Below, piece after piece: positions 47,724 through 55,978 of a stretch of DNA of 64,000 nt. A model generated the notes under the pieces. That model searched no databases, was not told the DNA's origin, and saw only the letters and a program-made list of their open reading frames with translations. Numbering within the stretch: position 1 is the stretch's first letter; each line of letters begins with the position of its first letter. Source of the stretch: Methylobacterium sp. E-005. Lineage in GTDB: Bacteria > Pseudomonadota > Alphaproteobacteria > Rhizobiales > Beijerinckiaceae. A program made the translations under genes and the position numbers. Where the stretch lies: assembly GCF_022829725.1 (NCBI RefSeq), contig NZ_JAKSYG010000256.1, positions 310,001 to 374,000 of the forward strand, given 5' to 3'.

Positions 47724-48761
47724 ATGGGTTACAAGGTCGCCATCGTCGGCGCCACGGGTAACGTGGGCCGCGAGATGCTCGATATCCTGGCCGAGCGGGC
47801 TTTCCCCGCCGACGAGGTCGTGGCTTTGGCCTCGCGCCGCAGCCAGGGTCAGGAAGTCTCCTTCGGCGACAAGACGCTCAAGGTCAAAACGCTCGATTCC
47901 TACGACTTCTCCGACACCGACATCTGCCTGATGTCGGCGGGCGGCGAGACCTCGAAGGAATGGTCGCCCCGGATCGGCCAGCAGGGCTGCGTGGTGATCG
48001 ATAACTCCTCGGCGTTCCGCTACGACGCCGACGTGCCGCTGATCGTGCCCGAAGTGAACGCCGACGCCATCGTGGGCTTCACCAAGCGCAACATCATCGC
48101 CAATCCGAACTGCTCGACCGCGCAGCTGGTCGTCGCGCTCAAGCCCCTGCACGAGGCGGCGACGATCAGGCGCGTCGTGGTCTCGACCTACCAGTCGGTC
48201 TCCGGCGCCGGCAAGGAGGCGATGGACGAGCTGTTCAACCAGACCCGCGCCGTTTTCACCGCCGGCGAGATCAAGGAAGGCGGCAAGTTCACCAAGCGCA
48301 TCGCCTTCAACGTCATTCCCCACATCGATGTGTTCATGGAGGATGGCTACACGAAGGAAGAGTGGAAGATGGTCGCCGAGACCAAGAAGATGCTCGACCC
48401 GAAGATCAAGCTGACGGCGACCGCCGTCCGCGTCCCGGTCTTCATCGGGCATGCCGAGGCGGTGAACGTCGAATTCGAGCGACCCCTCTCGCCCGAGAAG
48501 GCCACCGAGATCCTGCGCGCCGCCCCCGGCGTGCTGGTGATCGATAAGCGCGAGAACGGCGGCTACATGACCCCCCACGAGGCGGCCGGCGAGGATGCGA
48601 CCTATATCTCGCGCATCCGCGAGGACGCGACCATCGAGAACGGCCTGAACTTCTGGTGCGTCTCGGACAACCTGCGCAAGGGCGCGGCGCTGAACACTGT
48701 TCAGATCGCCGAGGTGCTGGTGAACCGGAAGCTGCTCAACCGCGCCAAGCGCGCGGCCTGA
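47724..48761 (+). CDS. asd: Aspartate-semialdehyde dehydrogenase
   Basis: A protein of 345 residues that reduces aspartyl-4-phosphate with NADPH, the branch step to lysine, methionine and threonine. YKVAIVGATGNVGREMLDIL is the Rossmann motif. The catalytic Cys is C130 in IANPNCSTAQLV, and the substrate Arg/His region is in AVRVPVFIGHAEAVNVEF. ATG 47724 follows a GAGAG sequence. lysC, the preceding enzyme, is 12.6 kb away in this window. Confidence 0.97.
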   Translation: MGYKVAIVGATGNVGREMLDILAERAFPADEVVALASRRSQGQEVSFGDKTLKVKTLDSYDFSDTDICLMSAGGETSKEWSPRIGQQGCVVIDNSSAFRYDADVPLIVPEVNADAIVGFTKRNIIANPNCSTAQLVVALKPLHEAATIRRVVVSTYQSVSGAGKEAMDELFNQTRAVFTAGEIKEGGKFTKRIAFNVIPHIDVFMEDGYTKEEWKMVAETKKMLDPKIKLTATAVRVPVFIGHAEAVNVEFERPLSPEKATEILRAAPGVLVIDKRENGGYMTPHEAAGEDATYISRIREDATIENGLNFWCVSDNLRKGAALNTVQIAEVLVNRKLLNRAKRAA

Positions 48762-48787
48762 GGGCAGCGATCGCCCCGCTGCGCTCT

Positions 48788-48888
48788 CTCCTCCCCCTTG
48801 TGGGGAGGAGTTGGAGCTGGGGTGGCTCAGGATCGAGCGCTGCGGTGCCTTCTGCAACCACCCCCGCCCCTCCCACGAGGGGGAGGGG
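48788..48888. repeat. Composite palindromic repeat after asd
   Basis: The first hairpin, CTCCTCCCC-CTTGT-GGGGAGGAG (48788-48810), has a perfect 9-bp stem. The second is CCCCTCCC-ACGA-GGGGGAGGGG (48867-48888). Between them GGGGTGG and CCACCCC can pair, bringing the two hairpins together. It is the best-formed member of the repeat family in this window and may serve as the asd terminator. Confidence 0.7.
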
Positions 48889-48979
48889 ACAGGTGGGACT
48901 CTTCGGCCCCAAGCACTCCTGTCACGCGCCTGTCACGATCTCAGATCACGCCGCTCGCCGGAACACTCGGAGATTCGTC

Positions 48980-50812
48980 GTGCGGCGCGCGCTCACTTCC
49001 TGCCTGATCGGATTCGGATTCCTGGCTGCGACCAACGCGCAGGCCGAGCCCCGTAACGTCGTGCTCTTCATCGCCGACGGCCTGCGCTACGGCATGGTCA
49101 ACGCCGCCAACGCGCCGACCATGGACCGGCTGATGAAGTCCGGTGTGCGCTTCACCAACACCCACTCCCTGTTCCCGACCTTCACCATGCCGAACGCCAC
49201 CGCGATGGCGACGGGGCACATGCTCGGCGATACCGGCCAGTACGGGAACACGATCTACACCGCCTTTCCGGTGCCGGGCGCTGGCGAGAGCCTGACCCCC
49301 TTCCTGGAGAACGACCCGGTCCTCGGCGATGTCGACGAGCATTTCGCCGGCAATTACCTGAACGAGGAGACGATCCTGCGGGCGGCGCACGCCAAGGGCC
49401 TGTCGACCGCGAGCATCGGCAAACTCGGACCGTCCCTCGTCTTCGATCACACGGCCCGTTCGGGCCGGGACACGATCCTGATCGATGACAGCACCGGCCG
49501 CGCGGGCGGCATTCCCCTGAGCGACGAGTTCAAGGCCCGCCTGGGTGCCGTCGGTCTTCCGGCGCAGGCGCCGACCCGCGGCGCCAATGGCCCCGCCGGC
49601 AATGCCGAGACGCCGGGGACGCTCTCCGCCAACGTCGACCAGCAGGCCTATTTCGCCGATGTGGCCACCAAGGCGGTGCTGCCGCTGTTCAAGGATCGCA
49701 AGACCCCCTTCGTGATGGTCTTCTGGTCGCGCGATCCGGACGGAACCCAGCACAACCAGGGCGACAGTCTCGGGCGGCTGGTTCCGGGCATCAACGGCCC
49801 GACCAGCCTCGCGGCCATCCGCAACGCCGACACCAACCTCGCCACCCTGCTGGCGGCCCTGAAGGACCAGGGGCTTGCCGAGACGACGGACGTGATCCTG
49901 ACCTCGGATCACGGCTTCTCGACCATCTCCAAGGAAAGCGCGACGAGCTTCGCGGCGACCCAGAGCTACAAGGGCGTGCCGAGCCGTCAGCTCCCCCCCG
50001 GTTTCGTCGCCATCGACATCGCGCACGCCCTGGGCCTGACCCTGTTCGATCCGGACGCCAAAGGCGCCAAGCTCGGGGCAGACAGCTTCCCGAGCCGGGC
50101 GAACGGTCTGATCGGCACGGATCCGGCCAAGCCCGACGTCGTGGTGGCGGCCAATGGCGGCTCGGATCTCGTCTACATCCCGAATGGCAACCGGTCCCTG
50201 GCGCAGCGCGTCGTCGACGCCTTGTCCAAGCAGGACTACGTCAGCGGCCTGTTCGTGAGTGCGGCGCTGGGACCGATCCCGGGGACGCTGCCCCTTTCCT
50301 CCATCGCGCTGGACGGCTCGGCCCTGACGCCGATGCCCGCCATCGTTGTCAACTTCCGGAGTTTCTCGACCGGGTGCGCAGATCCGACCACCTGCGGCGT
50401 CGAGGTCTCCGATACGGCGCTGCAGCAGGGCCAGGGCATGCACGGCAGCTTCTCGCGGGCCGACACGCGCAACGTGATGGGTGCCGCCGGACCGAGCTTC
50501 CGCGCCGGTCTCGAGAGCCCGGTGCCGGCGAGCAATGCCGATCTCGGCCAGACCCTCGCACGCCTCCTCGATCTGACAATCCCCGCCAAGGGCAAGCTGG
50601 TCGGGCGGGTGCTGACGGAAGCTTTGGCGAATGGCGCGACGCCCAAGGCGGACACGCACGTCCTGCGCTCGCAGCCGGACGCGACGGGCCTAGCGACGGT
50701 CCTGCGCTATCAGACGGTCGGCGAGACCCGCTACTTCGATGGCGCCGGGTATCCGGGACGGACGCTGGGTTTGATCGACGAATCCCCTCCGGCATCGGCC
50801 GGGGCACACTGA
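48980..50812 (+). CDS. Exported alkaline phosphatase-superfamily phosphodiesterase
   Basis: A protein of 610 residues. The signal peptide is MRRALTSCLIGFGFLAATNA with cleavage near AQA. The type I phosphodiesterase/nucleotide pyrophosphatase fold is shown by NVVLFIADGLRYGMVN (metal Asp), SLFPTFTMPNATAMATGHML (nucleophile Thr region), WSRDPDGTQHNQGD (metal Asp/His) and VILTSDHGFS (Asp-His metal ligands). GTG 48980 has GGAG 7 bases upstream. It probably hydrolyses phosphate mono- or diesters in the periplasm; substrate unknown. The open frame extending upstream crosses the repeat and is not used. Confidence 0.85.
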   Translation: MRRALTSCLIGFGFLAATNAQAEPRNVVLFIADGLRYGMVNAANAPTMDRLMKSGVRFTNTHSLFPTFTMPNATAMATGHMLGDTGQYGNTIYTAFPVPGAGESLTPFLENDPVLGDVDEHFAGNYLNEETILRAAHAKGLSTASIGKLGPSLVFDHTARSGRDTILIDDSTGRAGGIPLSDEFKARLGAVGLPAQAPTRGANGPAGNAETPGTLSANVDQQAYFADVATKAVLPLFKDRKTPFVMVFWSRDPDGTQHNQGDSLGRLVPGINGPTSLAAIRNADTNLATLLAALKDQGLAETTDVILTSDHGFSTISKESATSFAATQSYKGVPSRQLPPGFVAIDIAHALGLTLFDPDAKGAKLGADSFPSRANGLIGTDPAKPDVVVAANGGSDLVYIPNGNRSLAQRVVDALSKQDYVSGLFVSAALGPIPGTLPLSSIALDGSALTPMPAIVVNFRSFSTGCADPTTCGVEVSDTALQQGQGMHGSFSRADTRNVMGAAGPSFRAGLESPVPASNADLGQTLARLLDLTIPAKGKLVGRVLTEALANGATPKADTHVLRSQPDATGLATVLRYQTVGETRYFDGAGYPGRTLGLIDESPPASAGAH

Positions 50813-50830
50813 CGGCCCCCGGGACGCCGC

Positions 50831-50865
50831 TCGCCCGTGCCGGGTGCGAGATCCGGCACGGGCGA
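50831..50865. terminator. 13-bp perfect hairpin between convergent genes
   Basis: TCGCCCGTGCCGG, a loop of 9, CCGGCACGGGCGA. It lies 18 bp after the phosphodiesterase stop and 6 bp from the gapR stop. There is no T tract, but position and stability suggest a bidirectional terminator. Confidence 0.6.
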
Positions 50866-50871
50866 AGCGAC

Positions 50872-51165
50872 CTACGCCATGCCGAGGGCCTGCATGTACA
50901 GCTCGAGGATGGCCTCCTGCTCCTGGCGCTCGCTGTGATCCTGCTTGCGGATCCGCAGGATGGTGCGCACCGCCTTGGCGTCGAAGCCCCGGCCCTTCAA
51001 CTCGGCGAACACCTCCTTGATGTCGCCCATGATGCCGGCCTTTTCTTCCTCCAGCCGCTCCAGCCGCTCGATGAACTGCTTCAGCTCGTCGGCGGCCACG
51101 CCCTCGGCCGACGAGACGTCGCCGCCGGGCCGCTGCGCGGCGGTGGGCATCGAATGGGCGTTCAT
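50872..51165 (-). CDS. gapR: GapR-family (DUF2312) DNA-binding protein
   Basis: A protein of 97 residues. [40 protein letters not shown] and [20 protein letters not shown] are the DUF2312 signature. The Caulobacter homologue GapR is a nucleoid-associated protein that binds overtwisted DNA ahead of replication and transcription. ATG 51165 has GGAGAG upstream, and the family's variable N-terminus is retained. It lies 88 bp downstream of the DUF1244 gene, a pairing frequently kept in alphaproteobacteria. Confidence 0.9.
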   Translation of the reverse strand: MNAHSMPTAAQRPGGDVSSAEGVAADELKQFIERLERLEEEKAGIMGDIKEVFAELKGRGFDAKAVRTILRIRKQDHSERQEQEAILELYMQALGMA

Positions 51166-51253
51166 GGGGCTCTCCGGACTACACGGCGCAGTTGCGCCCT
51201 GACCCGTGGTTAACGGGCCGAACTTACCGGAAGCTGAACCGATTCGCGGCGTC

Positions 51254-51562
51254 TCAATGCCCCTGAGCCTGATTGGTCGCGAAGCCCGCCTGCTGATCGG
51301 CACTGGCCTCGGTCTGATACTTGGCCTTCCACTCGCTGTAAGGCATACCGTAGACCGCCTCCCGGCTCGCGTCCTTGGTCAGTGACACGCCGGTTTCATC
51401 GGCAGCGTCCTTCAGCCAGTTGGACAGGCAGTTCCGGCAGAAGCCCGCCAGATTCATCAGATCGATATTCTGAACGTCGGTCCGCGTGCGCAGATGCGCC
51501 ACGAGCCGGCGAAACACGGCGGCTTCGAGTTCGGTCTGGGTGCGGGCGTCGATCTCGCTCAT
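51254..51562 (-). CDS. DUF1244 protein
   Basis: A protein of 102 residues. [40 protein letters not shown] and [20 protein letters not shown] are the core of DUF1244. It includes a conserved C-x2-C pair (CRNC), and [18 protein letters not shown] is the C-terminal part. The small helical family has unknown function. An in-frame ATG three codons upstream (51571) is an alternative start, with GGAAAG close to it. It is between gapR and the N-formylglutamate amidohydrolase homologue. Confidence 0.88.
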   Translation of the reverse strand: MSEIDARTQTELEAAVFRRLVAHLRTRTDVQNIDLMNLAGFCRNCLSNWLKDAADETGVSLTKDASREAVYGMPYSEWKAKYQTEASADQQAGFATNQAQGH

Positions 51563-51622
51563 TGGGTGCATAACTTTCCGATTGGGACAACGCCCAGGAT
51601 TTCGGAATCGGGTGCGCCGGGA

Positions 51623-52384
51623 TCAAGCCGCGATCAGCGGCCGGAGGATGCGGGCGAAACGCGCGGCCCACTCATCCTGGCCCGCCTCGCTGGCGATCAG
51701 ATCCTGGCGAATCTCGACGAGCGCGTTGGGCAGGCCCCGCGCCGTGGCGTGGCGGTCGATCGTGTCACCCGGCAAACCGCCGCCATAGGGCTGGTTGTCG
51801 CCGACATTCAGCCCGGCCGGATCGACCTCCAGCGCCGTGATCAGCGGGCGGGCGAAGCGTTCGTCCCGGTCGTACAGGATGCCGACCTGCCAGGGTCTTG
51901 GGATGCCGCGCCAATACGGCGTGAAACTGTGCATGGTCAGGATCGCGGGCGGGCGGCCAACGGCCTCGGCGGCAGTGATCGCCGCGTCGATGGCGGCATC
52001 GAACGGCGCGTAGAAGCGGGCGATCCGCGCCTGCTTGCCGGCCTCGTCGATTTTTGCGTTGCCCGGAACCACGGCGCCGTCGGAGAGGCGCATCACCAGC
52101 GTCGGGTCGGCGCGGCCGCGATTCGGATCGATGATCAGGCGGGAGAAATTCGTGAGGATCGCGGGGGCGCCGAGCTGGGCCGCGAGGCTCCGGGTCACCG
52201 CCGCAGCGCCGATATCGTAGGCGATGTGCCGAGCGAATTCGGAGGCTGGAAGCCCGAGTTCGATATCGGGCGGGACGTGGTTCGACGCATGGTCGCAGGC
52301 GATGACGAGGCCACAGCCGGGATTGCCCGGTATGATCTCGCAGGGATGCGGAGCGGTGGCGGCTTCAATCTCCGGACAGGTCAC
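51623..52384 (-). CDS. N-formylglutamate amidohydrolase family protein
   Basis: A protein of 253 residues. LVIACDHASNHVPPDIELGL, FARHIAYDIGAAAVTRSLA, FSRLIIDPNRGRADPTLVM, AILTMHSFTPYWRGIPRPWQ and NALVEIRQDLI are family motifs, with metal-binding His/Asp/Glu in CDHASNH and MHSFTP. Classical members (HutG) hydrolyse N-formylglutamate at the end of histidine degradation, but no other hut gene is present, so the substrate here is open. The start is GTG 52384 with GGAG just upstream. It is divergent from the glycerate kinase gene. Confidence 0.85.
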   Translation of the reverse strand: MTCPEIEAATAPHPCEIIPGNPGCGLVIACDHASNHVPPDIELGLPASEFARHIAYDIGAAAVTRSLAAQLGAPAILTNFSRLIIDPNRGRADPTLVMRLSDGAVVPGNAKIDEAGKQARIARFYAPFDAAIDAAITAAEAVGRPPAILTMHSFTPYWRGIPRPWQVGILYDRDERFARPLITALEVDPAGLNVGDNQPYGGGLPGDTIDRHATARGLPNALVEIRQDLIASEAGQDEWAARFARILRPLIAA

Positions 52385-52562
52385 GGGGCTCCGAGGTCTT
52401 CCAATCTGTGCGGGGGCGCCGATGGCGCTTGCCGTGGGGCGAAGGCTCGGGCAGATCACCTACCAAGGATCGTGCGCTCACGGCAAGAAACGGGCCCGCC
52501 GCCCAGGCAAGAAACGGGCGGGGATCGTGCGATCGGGTCAAGAGAGGAGCCCGTTCGACGCC

Positions 52563-53882
52563 ATGACCGAGACCGCCCCGCCCGCCGTCGATCCCGCCAT
52601 CCGGGCGCAACGCGCCCTCCTCGACAGCCTCCTGACGGCGGCGATTCGGGCGGCCCATCCCGATCTCGCCCTGCCGCCGCACCTGCCCGCGCCCAGCCCG
52701 GGCCGGCTGATCATCCTGGCTGCCGGCAAGGCCGCGGGCAGCATGAGCGCTGTGGCGAGCCGCTTCTACCGGCAGCAGCACGGGCTCGGCGACGATCGCA
52801 TCCTGGGGCTCGCGGTGGCACGCCACGGCTACGGCCAGGACGCGCCGGGGATCCACATGGTCGAAGCGGGTCATCCCGTCCCGGACGAGGCCGGCATCGC
52901 CGCGACCAAGGAGGCGCTGCGGCTCGCCACCGAGGCCGGCCCGGACGATGAGGTTCTGGTGCTGCTCTCCGGCGGCGGCTCGGCCAACTGGATCGCCCCG
53001 GCCGGCGACCTGACCCTTACCGAGAAGCAGGCTATCACCCGCGCGATGCTGCGCTCCGGCGCCCCGATCGGCGAGATCAACACGGTGCGCAAGCACATCT
53101 CCCGGATCAAGGGTGGGCGCCTGGCGCTGGCCGCCCGCAACGCGCGGCGGATCCTGACGCTGGCGATCTCGGACGTGCCGTTCGACGATCCGGCGGTGAT
53201 CGCCTCGGGGCCGACCGTGCCCGACCCGTCTACCCTGGCCGACGCCCGCGCCATCTGCGAACGCCGCGGCATCCCGCTGCCGGAAGAGGCAGTCCGGCTG
53301 CTCAACGATCCCAACAACGAGACGCCGAAGACGGGCGATCCGGCCTTCGACCGGGCGGAATACCGCATTATCGCCCGCCCGATCGACGCCTTGAACGCGG
53401 CGGCGGAGGGGGCCCGCGTGGCCGGCTACGAGCCGGTGATGCTGGGCGCCGACCTTGAGGGCGAGGCCCGCGAAGTCGCGGCCGAGCACGCCATCGCGGC
53501 CAAGCGCTACAAGGAGTCCGGCCGGCGCGTCGCGCTGATCTCCGGTGGCGAGCTCACCGTGACCATTCGGGGTGAGGGCAATGGCGGCCCGAATCAGGAA
53601 TACGCCATGGCCCTCGCGGTGGCGCTCGCGGGGGCGCCGGGCATCTCCGGCATCAGCGCCGACACCGACGGCACCGATGGCGGCCGCGGGCACGCCACCG
53701 ATCCGGCGGGCGGCATCATCGATCCCACGACCCTGGAGCGCGCCCGCGCCGCCGGCCTCGACCCGGCCGCGATGCTGGACCAGAACGACTCCACCGCGTT
53801 CTTCGCGGCCCTCGGCGACCTCGTGAACCCCGGCCCGACCTGTACCAATGTCAACGATTGCCGCATCATCCTCGTCAACTAA
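52563..53882 (+). CDS. ttuD: Glycerate 2-kinase (MOFRL family)
   Basis: A protein of 439 residues: DUF4147 N-terminal domain (RLIILAAGKAAGSMSAVASR, VEAGHPVPDEAGIAATK, LLSGGGSANWIAPAGDLTLT, EINTVRKHISRIKGGRLALA) and C-terminal MOFRL domain (VALISGGELTVTIRGEGNGG, then PNQEYAMALAVALA). It phosphorylates D-glycerate to 2-phosphoglycerate; older names are hydroxypyruvate reductase TtuD and GckA. In serine-cycle methylotrophs such an enzyme carries assimilatory flux, but this copy beside pyk could equally serve tartrate or glyoxylate use. Its 3' end overlaps the DUF1036 gene by 35 bp. Confidence 0.92.
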   Translation: MTETAPPAVDPAIRAQRALLDSLLTAAIRAAHPDLALPPHLPAPSPGRLIILAAGKAAGSMSAVASRFYRQQHGLGDDRILGLAVARHGYGQDAPGIHMVEAGHPVPDEAGIAATKEALRLATEAGPDDEVLVLLSGGGSANWIAPAGDLTLTEKQAITRAMLRSGAPIGEINTVRKHISRIKGGRLALAARNARRILTLAISDVPFDDPAVIASGPTVPDPSTLADARAICERRGIPLPEEAVRLLNDPNNETPKTGDPAFDRAEYRIIARPIDALNAAAEGARVAGYEPVMLGADLEGEAREVAAEHAIAAKRYKESGRRVALISGGELTVTIRGEGNGGPNQEYAMALAVALAGAPGISGISADTDGTDGGRGHATDPAGGIIDPTTLERARAAGLDPAAMLDQNDSTAFFAALGDLVNPGPTCTNVNDCRIILVN

Positions 53883-54330
53883 GGTTCGTGTCCCGGCGGC
53901 CAGGCTTTTACCCGTCCTCACGGCCCTCGGGTTCGCGATCCTCGGCGCGAGCCCCGCGAAAGCCGACCTGCGCCTGTGCAACCAGACCGGCAGCAAGGTC
54001 GGTATCTCCCTGGGCTACCGCGACCCGCAGGGCTGGGTCACGGAGGGCTGGTGGGATCTCGCGCCAAAGGCCTGCGAAACGCTGCTGAAGGGCGCGCTGG
54101 CGGCGCGGTTCTACTACGTCTTCGCCGTGGACTACTCACGCGGCGGCGAGTGGAGCGGGCGCTCGCTCATGTGCACCCGCGACTCCGAGTTCACGATCCG
54201 CGGCATCGAGGATTGCTTGGCACGGGGCTACGACCGGAACGGCTTCTTCGAGGTCGATACGGGCGAGCAGAAGAGCTGGACGATCCAGCTGACCGATCCA
54301 AATCGCGCGGACGCCCCGGCCAAACCGTAG
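53848..54330 (+). CDS. DUF1036 secreted protein
   Basis: A protein of 160 residues. N-terminal MSTIAASSSSTKVRVPAARL then LLPVLTALGFAILGASPAKA is a signal peptide. The mature domain DLRLCNQTGSKVGISLGYRD, GWVTEGWWDLAPKACETLL, FYYVFAVDYSRGGEWSGRSL and CTRDSEFTIRGIEDCLARGY is DUF1036. The ATG at 53848 lies 35 bp inside the glycerate kinase gene in another frame; no later ATG, GTG or TTG is in frame before the signal core. Its function is unknown. It precedes pyk, an order often kept in relatives. Confidence 0.88.
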   Translation: MSTIAASSSSTKVRVPAARLLPVLTALGFAILGASPAKADLRLCNQTGSKVGISLGYRDPQGWVTEGWWDLAPKACETLLKGALAARFYYVFAVDYSRGGEWSGRSLMCTRDSEFTIRGIEDCLARGYDRNGFFEVDTGEQKSWTIQLTDPNRADAPAKP

Positions 54331-54400
54331 GCGCCGCCCAGCCCATGACGATACCCGTCGACGCCGTAAGGCGCGCGGTCGCAACACCGGAGGAAGACGC

Positions 54401-55837
54401 TTGAAACGCTCACGCCGCACGAAGATCGTCGCCACCCTGGGTCCGGCCTCCGACTCGCCGGAGATGATCGAGCGGCTGTTCCGCGCGGGCGTGGACGTAT
54501 TCCGGCTCAACATGAGCCATCTCCCCCGGGAGAAGCTGCCCGAGAAGGTCGAGGCGATCCGCACCATCGAGCGCGAGGCGAGGCATCCGATCGGGATCCT
54601 GGTGGATCTGCAGGGGCCGAAGCTGCGGCTCGGCACCTTCGCGGAGGGGGCCGCGATGATCGAGGCCGGCGCGACCTTCGTGCTCGACGGCGATCCGACG
54701 CCCGGCGATTCTGCGCGCTGCCACCTGCCGCATCCGGAGATCCTCCAGGCCCTGGAGCCCGGCCACGCGATCCTGCTCGATGACGGCAAGCTGCGGCTCT
54801 CGGTGGTCGAGACATCGGAGAACCGGGCGGTGACCCGGGTGGAGGTCGGCGGGCGGATCTCCAATCGCAAGGGCGTGTCGCTGCCGCATACGGTGATCCC
54901 GGTGCCGGCCATGACCGAGAAGGATCGGGCGGATCTCGACGCTGGCCTCAATGCCGGTGCCGACTGGATCGCCGTGTCGTTCGTCCAGCGGCCCGAGGAT
55001 GTGGCGGAGGTCAAGAAGGTCTGCGCCGGGCGCGCCCTGGTGATGGCCAAGATCGAGAAGCCGCAGGCGCTGACCCGGCTCGACGAGATTATCGAGATCT
55101 CTGACGGCCTGATGGTCGCCCGCGGCGATCTCGGCGTGGAAATGCCGCTGGAACAGGTGCCGGGCGTGCAGAAGCGCATCACCCGCAGCGCCCGGCGCTT
55201 CGGCAAGCCGGTCGTGGTCGCGACCCAGATGCTCGAATCGATGATCACGGCGCCGGTCCCCACCCGCGCCGAGGTCTCGGATGTCGCAACCGCGGTCTAC
55301 GAGGGCGCGGATGCCGTGATGCTGTCGGCCGAAAGCGCCTCGGGGGCGCATCCGCTCGGCGCGGTGGAGACCATGAGCCGGATCGCGGAGCAGGTGGAGC
55401 GGGACGCGCTCTACTGGTCGATCATCCGGGCCCAGAGCGCGACGCCGGACCACACAGCCAACGACGCGATCGCGGCGGCGGCACACCAGATGGTCGATGC
55501 GTTGGACCTCGACGCCATCATGGCCTGGACGAGTTCCGGCTCGACGGCCCTGCGTTTGTCGCGCGAGCGCCCGAACGCCACGGTGATCGCCCTGACGCCC
55601 CGGCGCGAGACGGCGCGCCGTCTGGCGCTGGCTTGGGGCACCCATCCGATCGTGACCAAGGACGCCAGCGACGTCGACGACATGTCGTTCCGCGCCGCCA
55701 AGTTCGCGGTCCGCGAGCGCTTTGCGGCCGTAGGGGATCGGGTGATCGTGGTGGCCGGCCTGCCCTTTGGCACGCCCGGGGCGACGAACCTCGTACGGCT
55801 CACCTTCATCACCCGCGAGCACGCCGAGAAGGCGTGA
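54401..55837 (+). CDS. pyk: Pyruvate kinase
   Basis: A protein of 478 residues that makes pyruvate and ATP from phosphoenolpyruvate and ADP. KRSRRTKIVATLGPASDSPE and MIERLFRAGVDVFRLNMSHL open the barrel. VMAKIEKPQALTRLDEIIEI contains the catalytic Lys and LMVARGDLGVEMPLEQVPGV the Mg ligands. The C-terminal domain begins about residue 345. The start is TTG 54401 with GGAGGAAG 5-7 bases upstream, and no ATG fits the family N-terminus. It is preceded by DUF1036 and glycerate kinase on the same strand. Confidence 0.97.
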   Translation: MKRSRRTKIVATLGPASDSPEMIERLFRAGVDVFRLNMSHLPREKLPEKVEAIRTIEREARHPIGILVDLQGPKLRLGTFAEGAAMIEAGATFVLDGDPTPGDSARCHLPHPEILQALEPGHAILLDDGKLRLSVVETSENRAVTRVEVGGRISNRKGVSLPHTVIPVPAMTEKDRADLDAGLNAGADWIAVSFVQRPEDVAEVKKVCAGRALVMAKIEKPQALTRLDEIIEISDGLMVARGDLGVEMPLEQVPGVQKRITRSARRFGKPVVVATQMLESMITAPVPTRAEVSDVATAVYEGADAVMLSAESASGAHPLGAVETMSRIAEQVERDALYWSIIRAQSATPDHTANDAIAAAAHQMVDALDLDAIMAWTSSGSTALRLSRERPNATVIALTPRRETARRLALAWGTHPIVTKDASDVDDMSFRAAKFAVRERFAAVGDRVIVVAGLPFGTPGATNLVRLTFITREHAEKA

Positions 55838-55878
55838 GGGCTCAACGAACGCGCTGAACACTTCGTATGGCCGGAGAT

Positions 55879-55906
55879 CCCCCTTTCCCCGCGGAGGGGA
55901 GAGGGG
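55879..55906. repeat. Palindromic repeat unit after pyk
   Basis: CCCCCTTTCCCC-GCG-GAGGGGAGAGGGG. It is an imperfect member of the CTCTCCCC/GGGGAGAGG repeat family, 42 bp after the pyk stop, and may also terminate pyk. Confidence 0.5.
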
Positions 55907-55978
55907 ACGCGTCGCGCTTCATCAAGAACGTCCGGCCCGAACCTGCGTCCCTGAGGAGCTGGCTCGGATCACAGCGCC

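Noticed and set aside
47557-47931. An open frame upstream of and overlapping asd
   Set aside because: It runs into asd in another frame, is Arg/Ser-rich and lacks any conserved motif.
48941-50659. A 572-codon open frame antisense to the phosphodiesterase gene
   Set aside because: The sense frame has a signal peptide and metal-binding motifs; the antisense product is compositionally biased and featureless.
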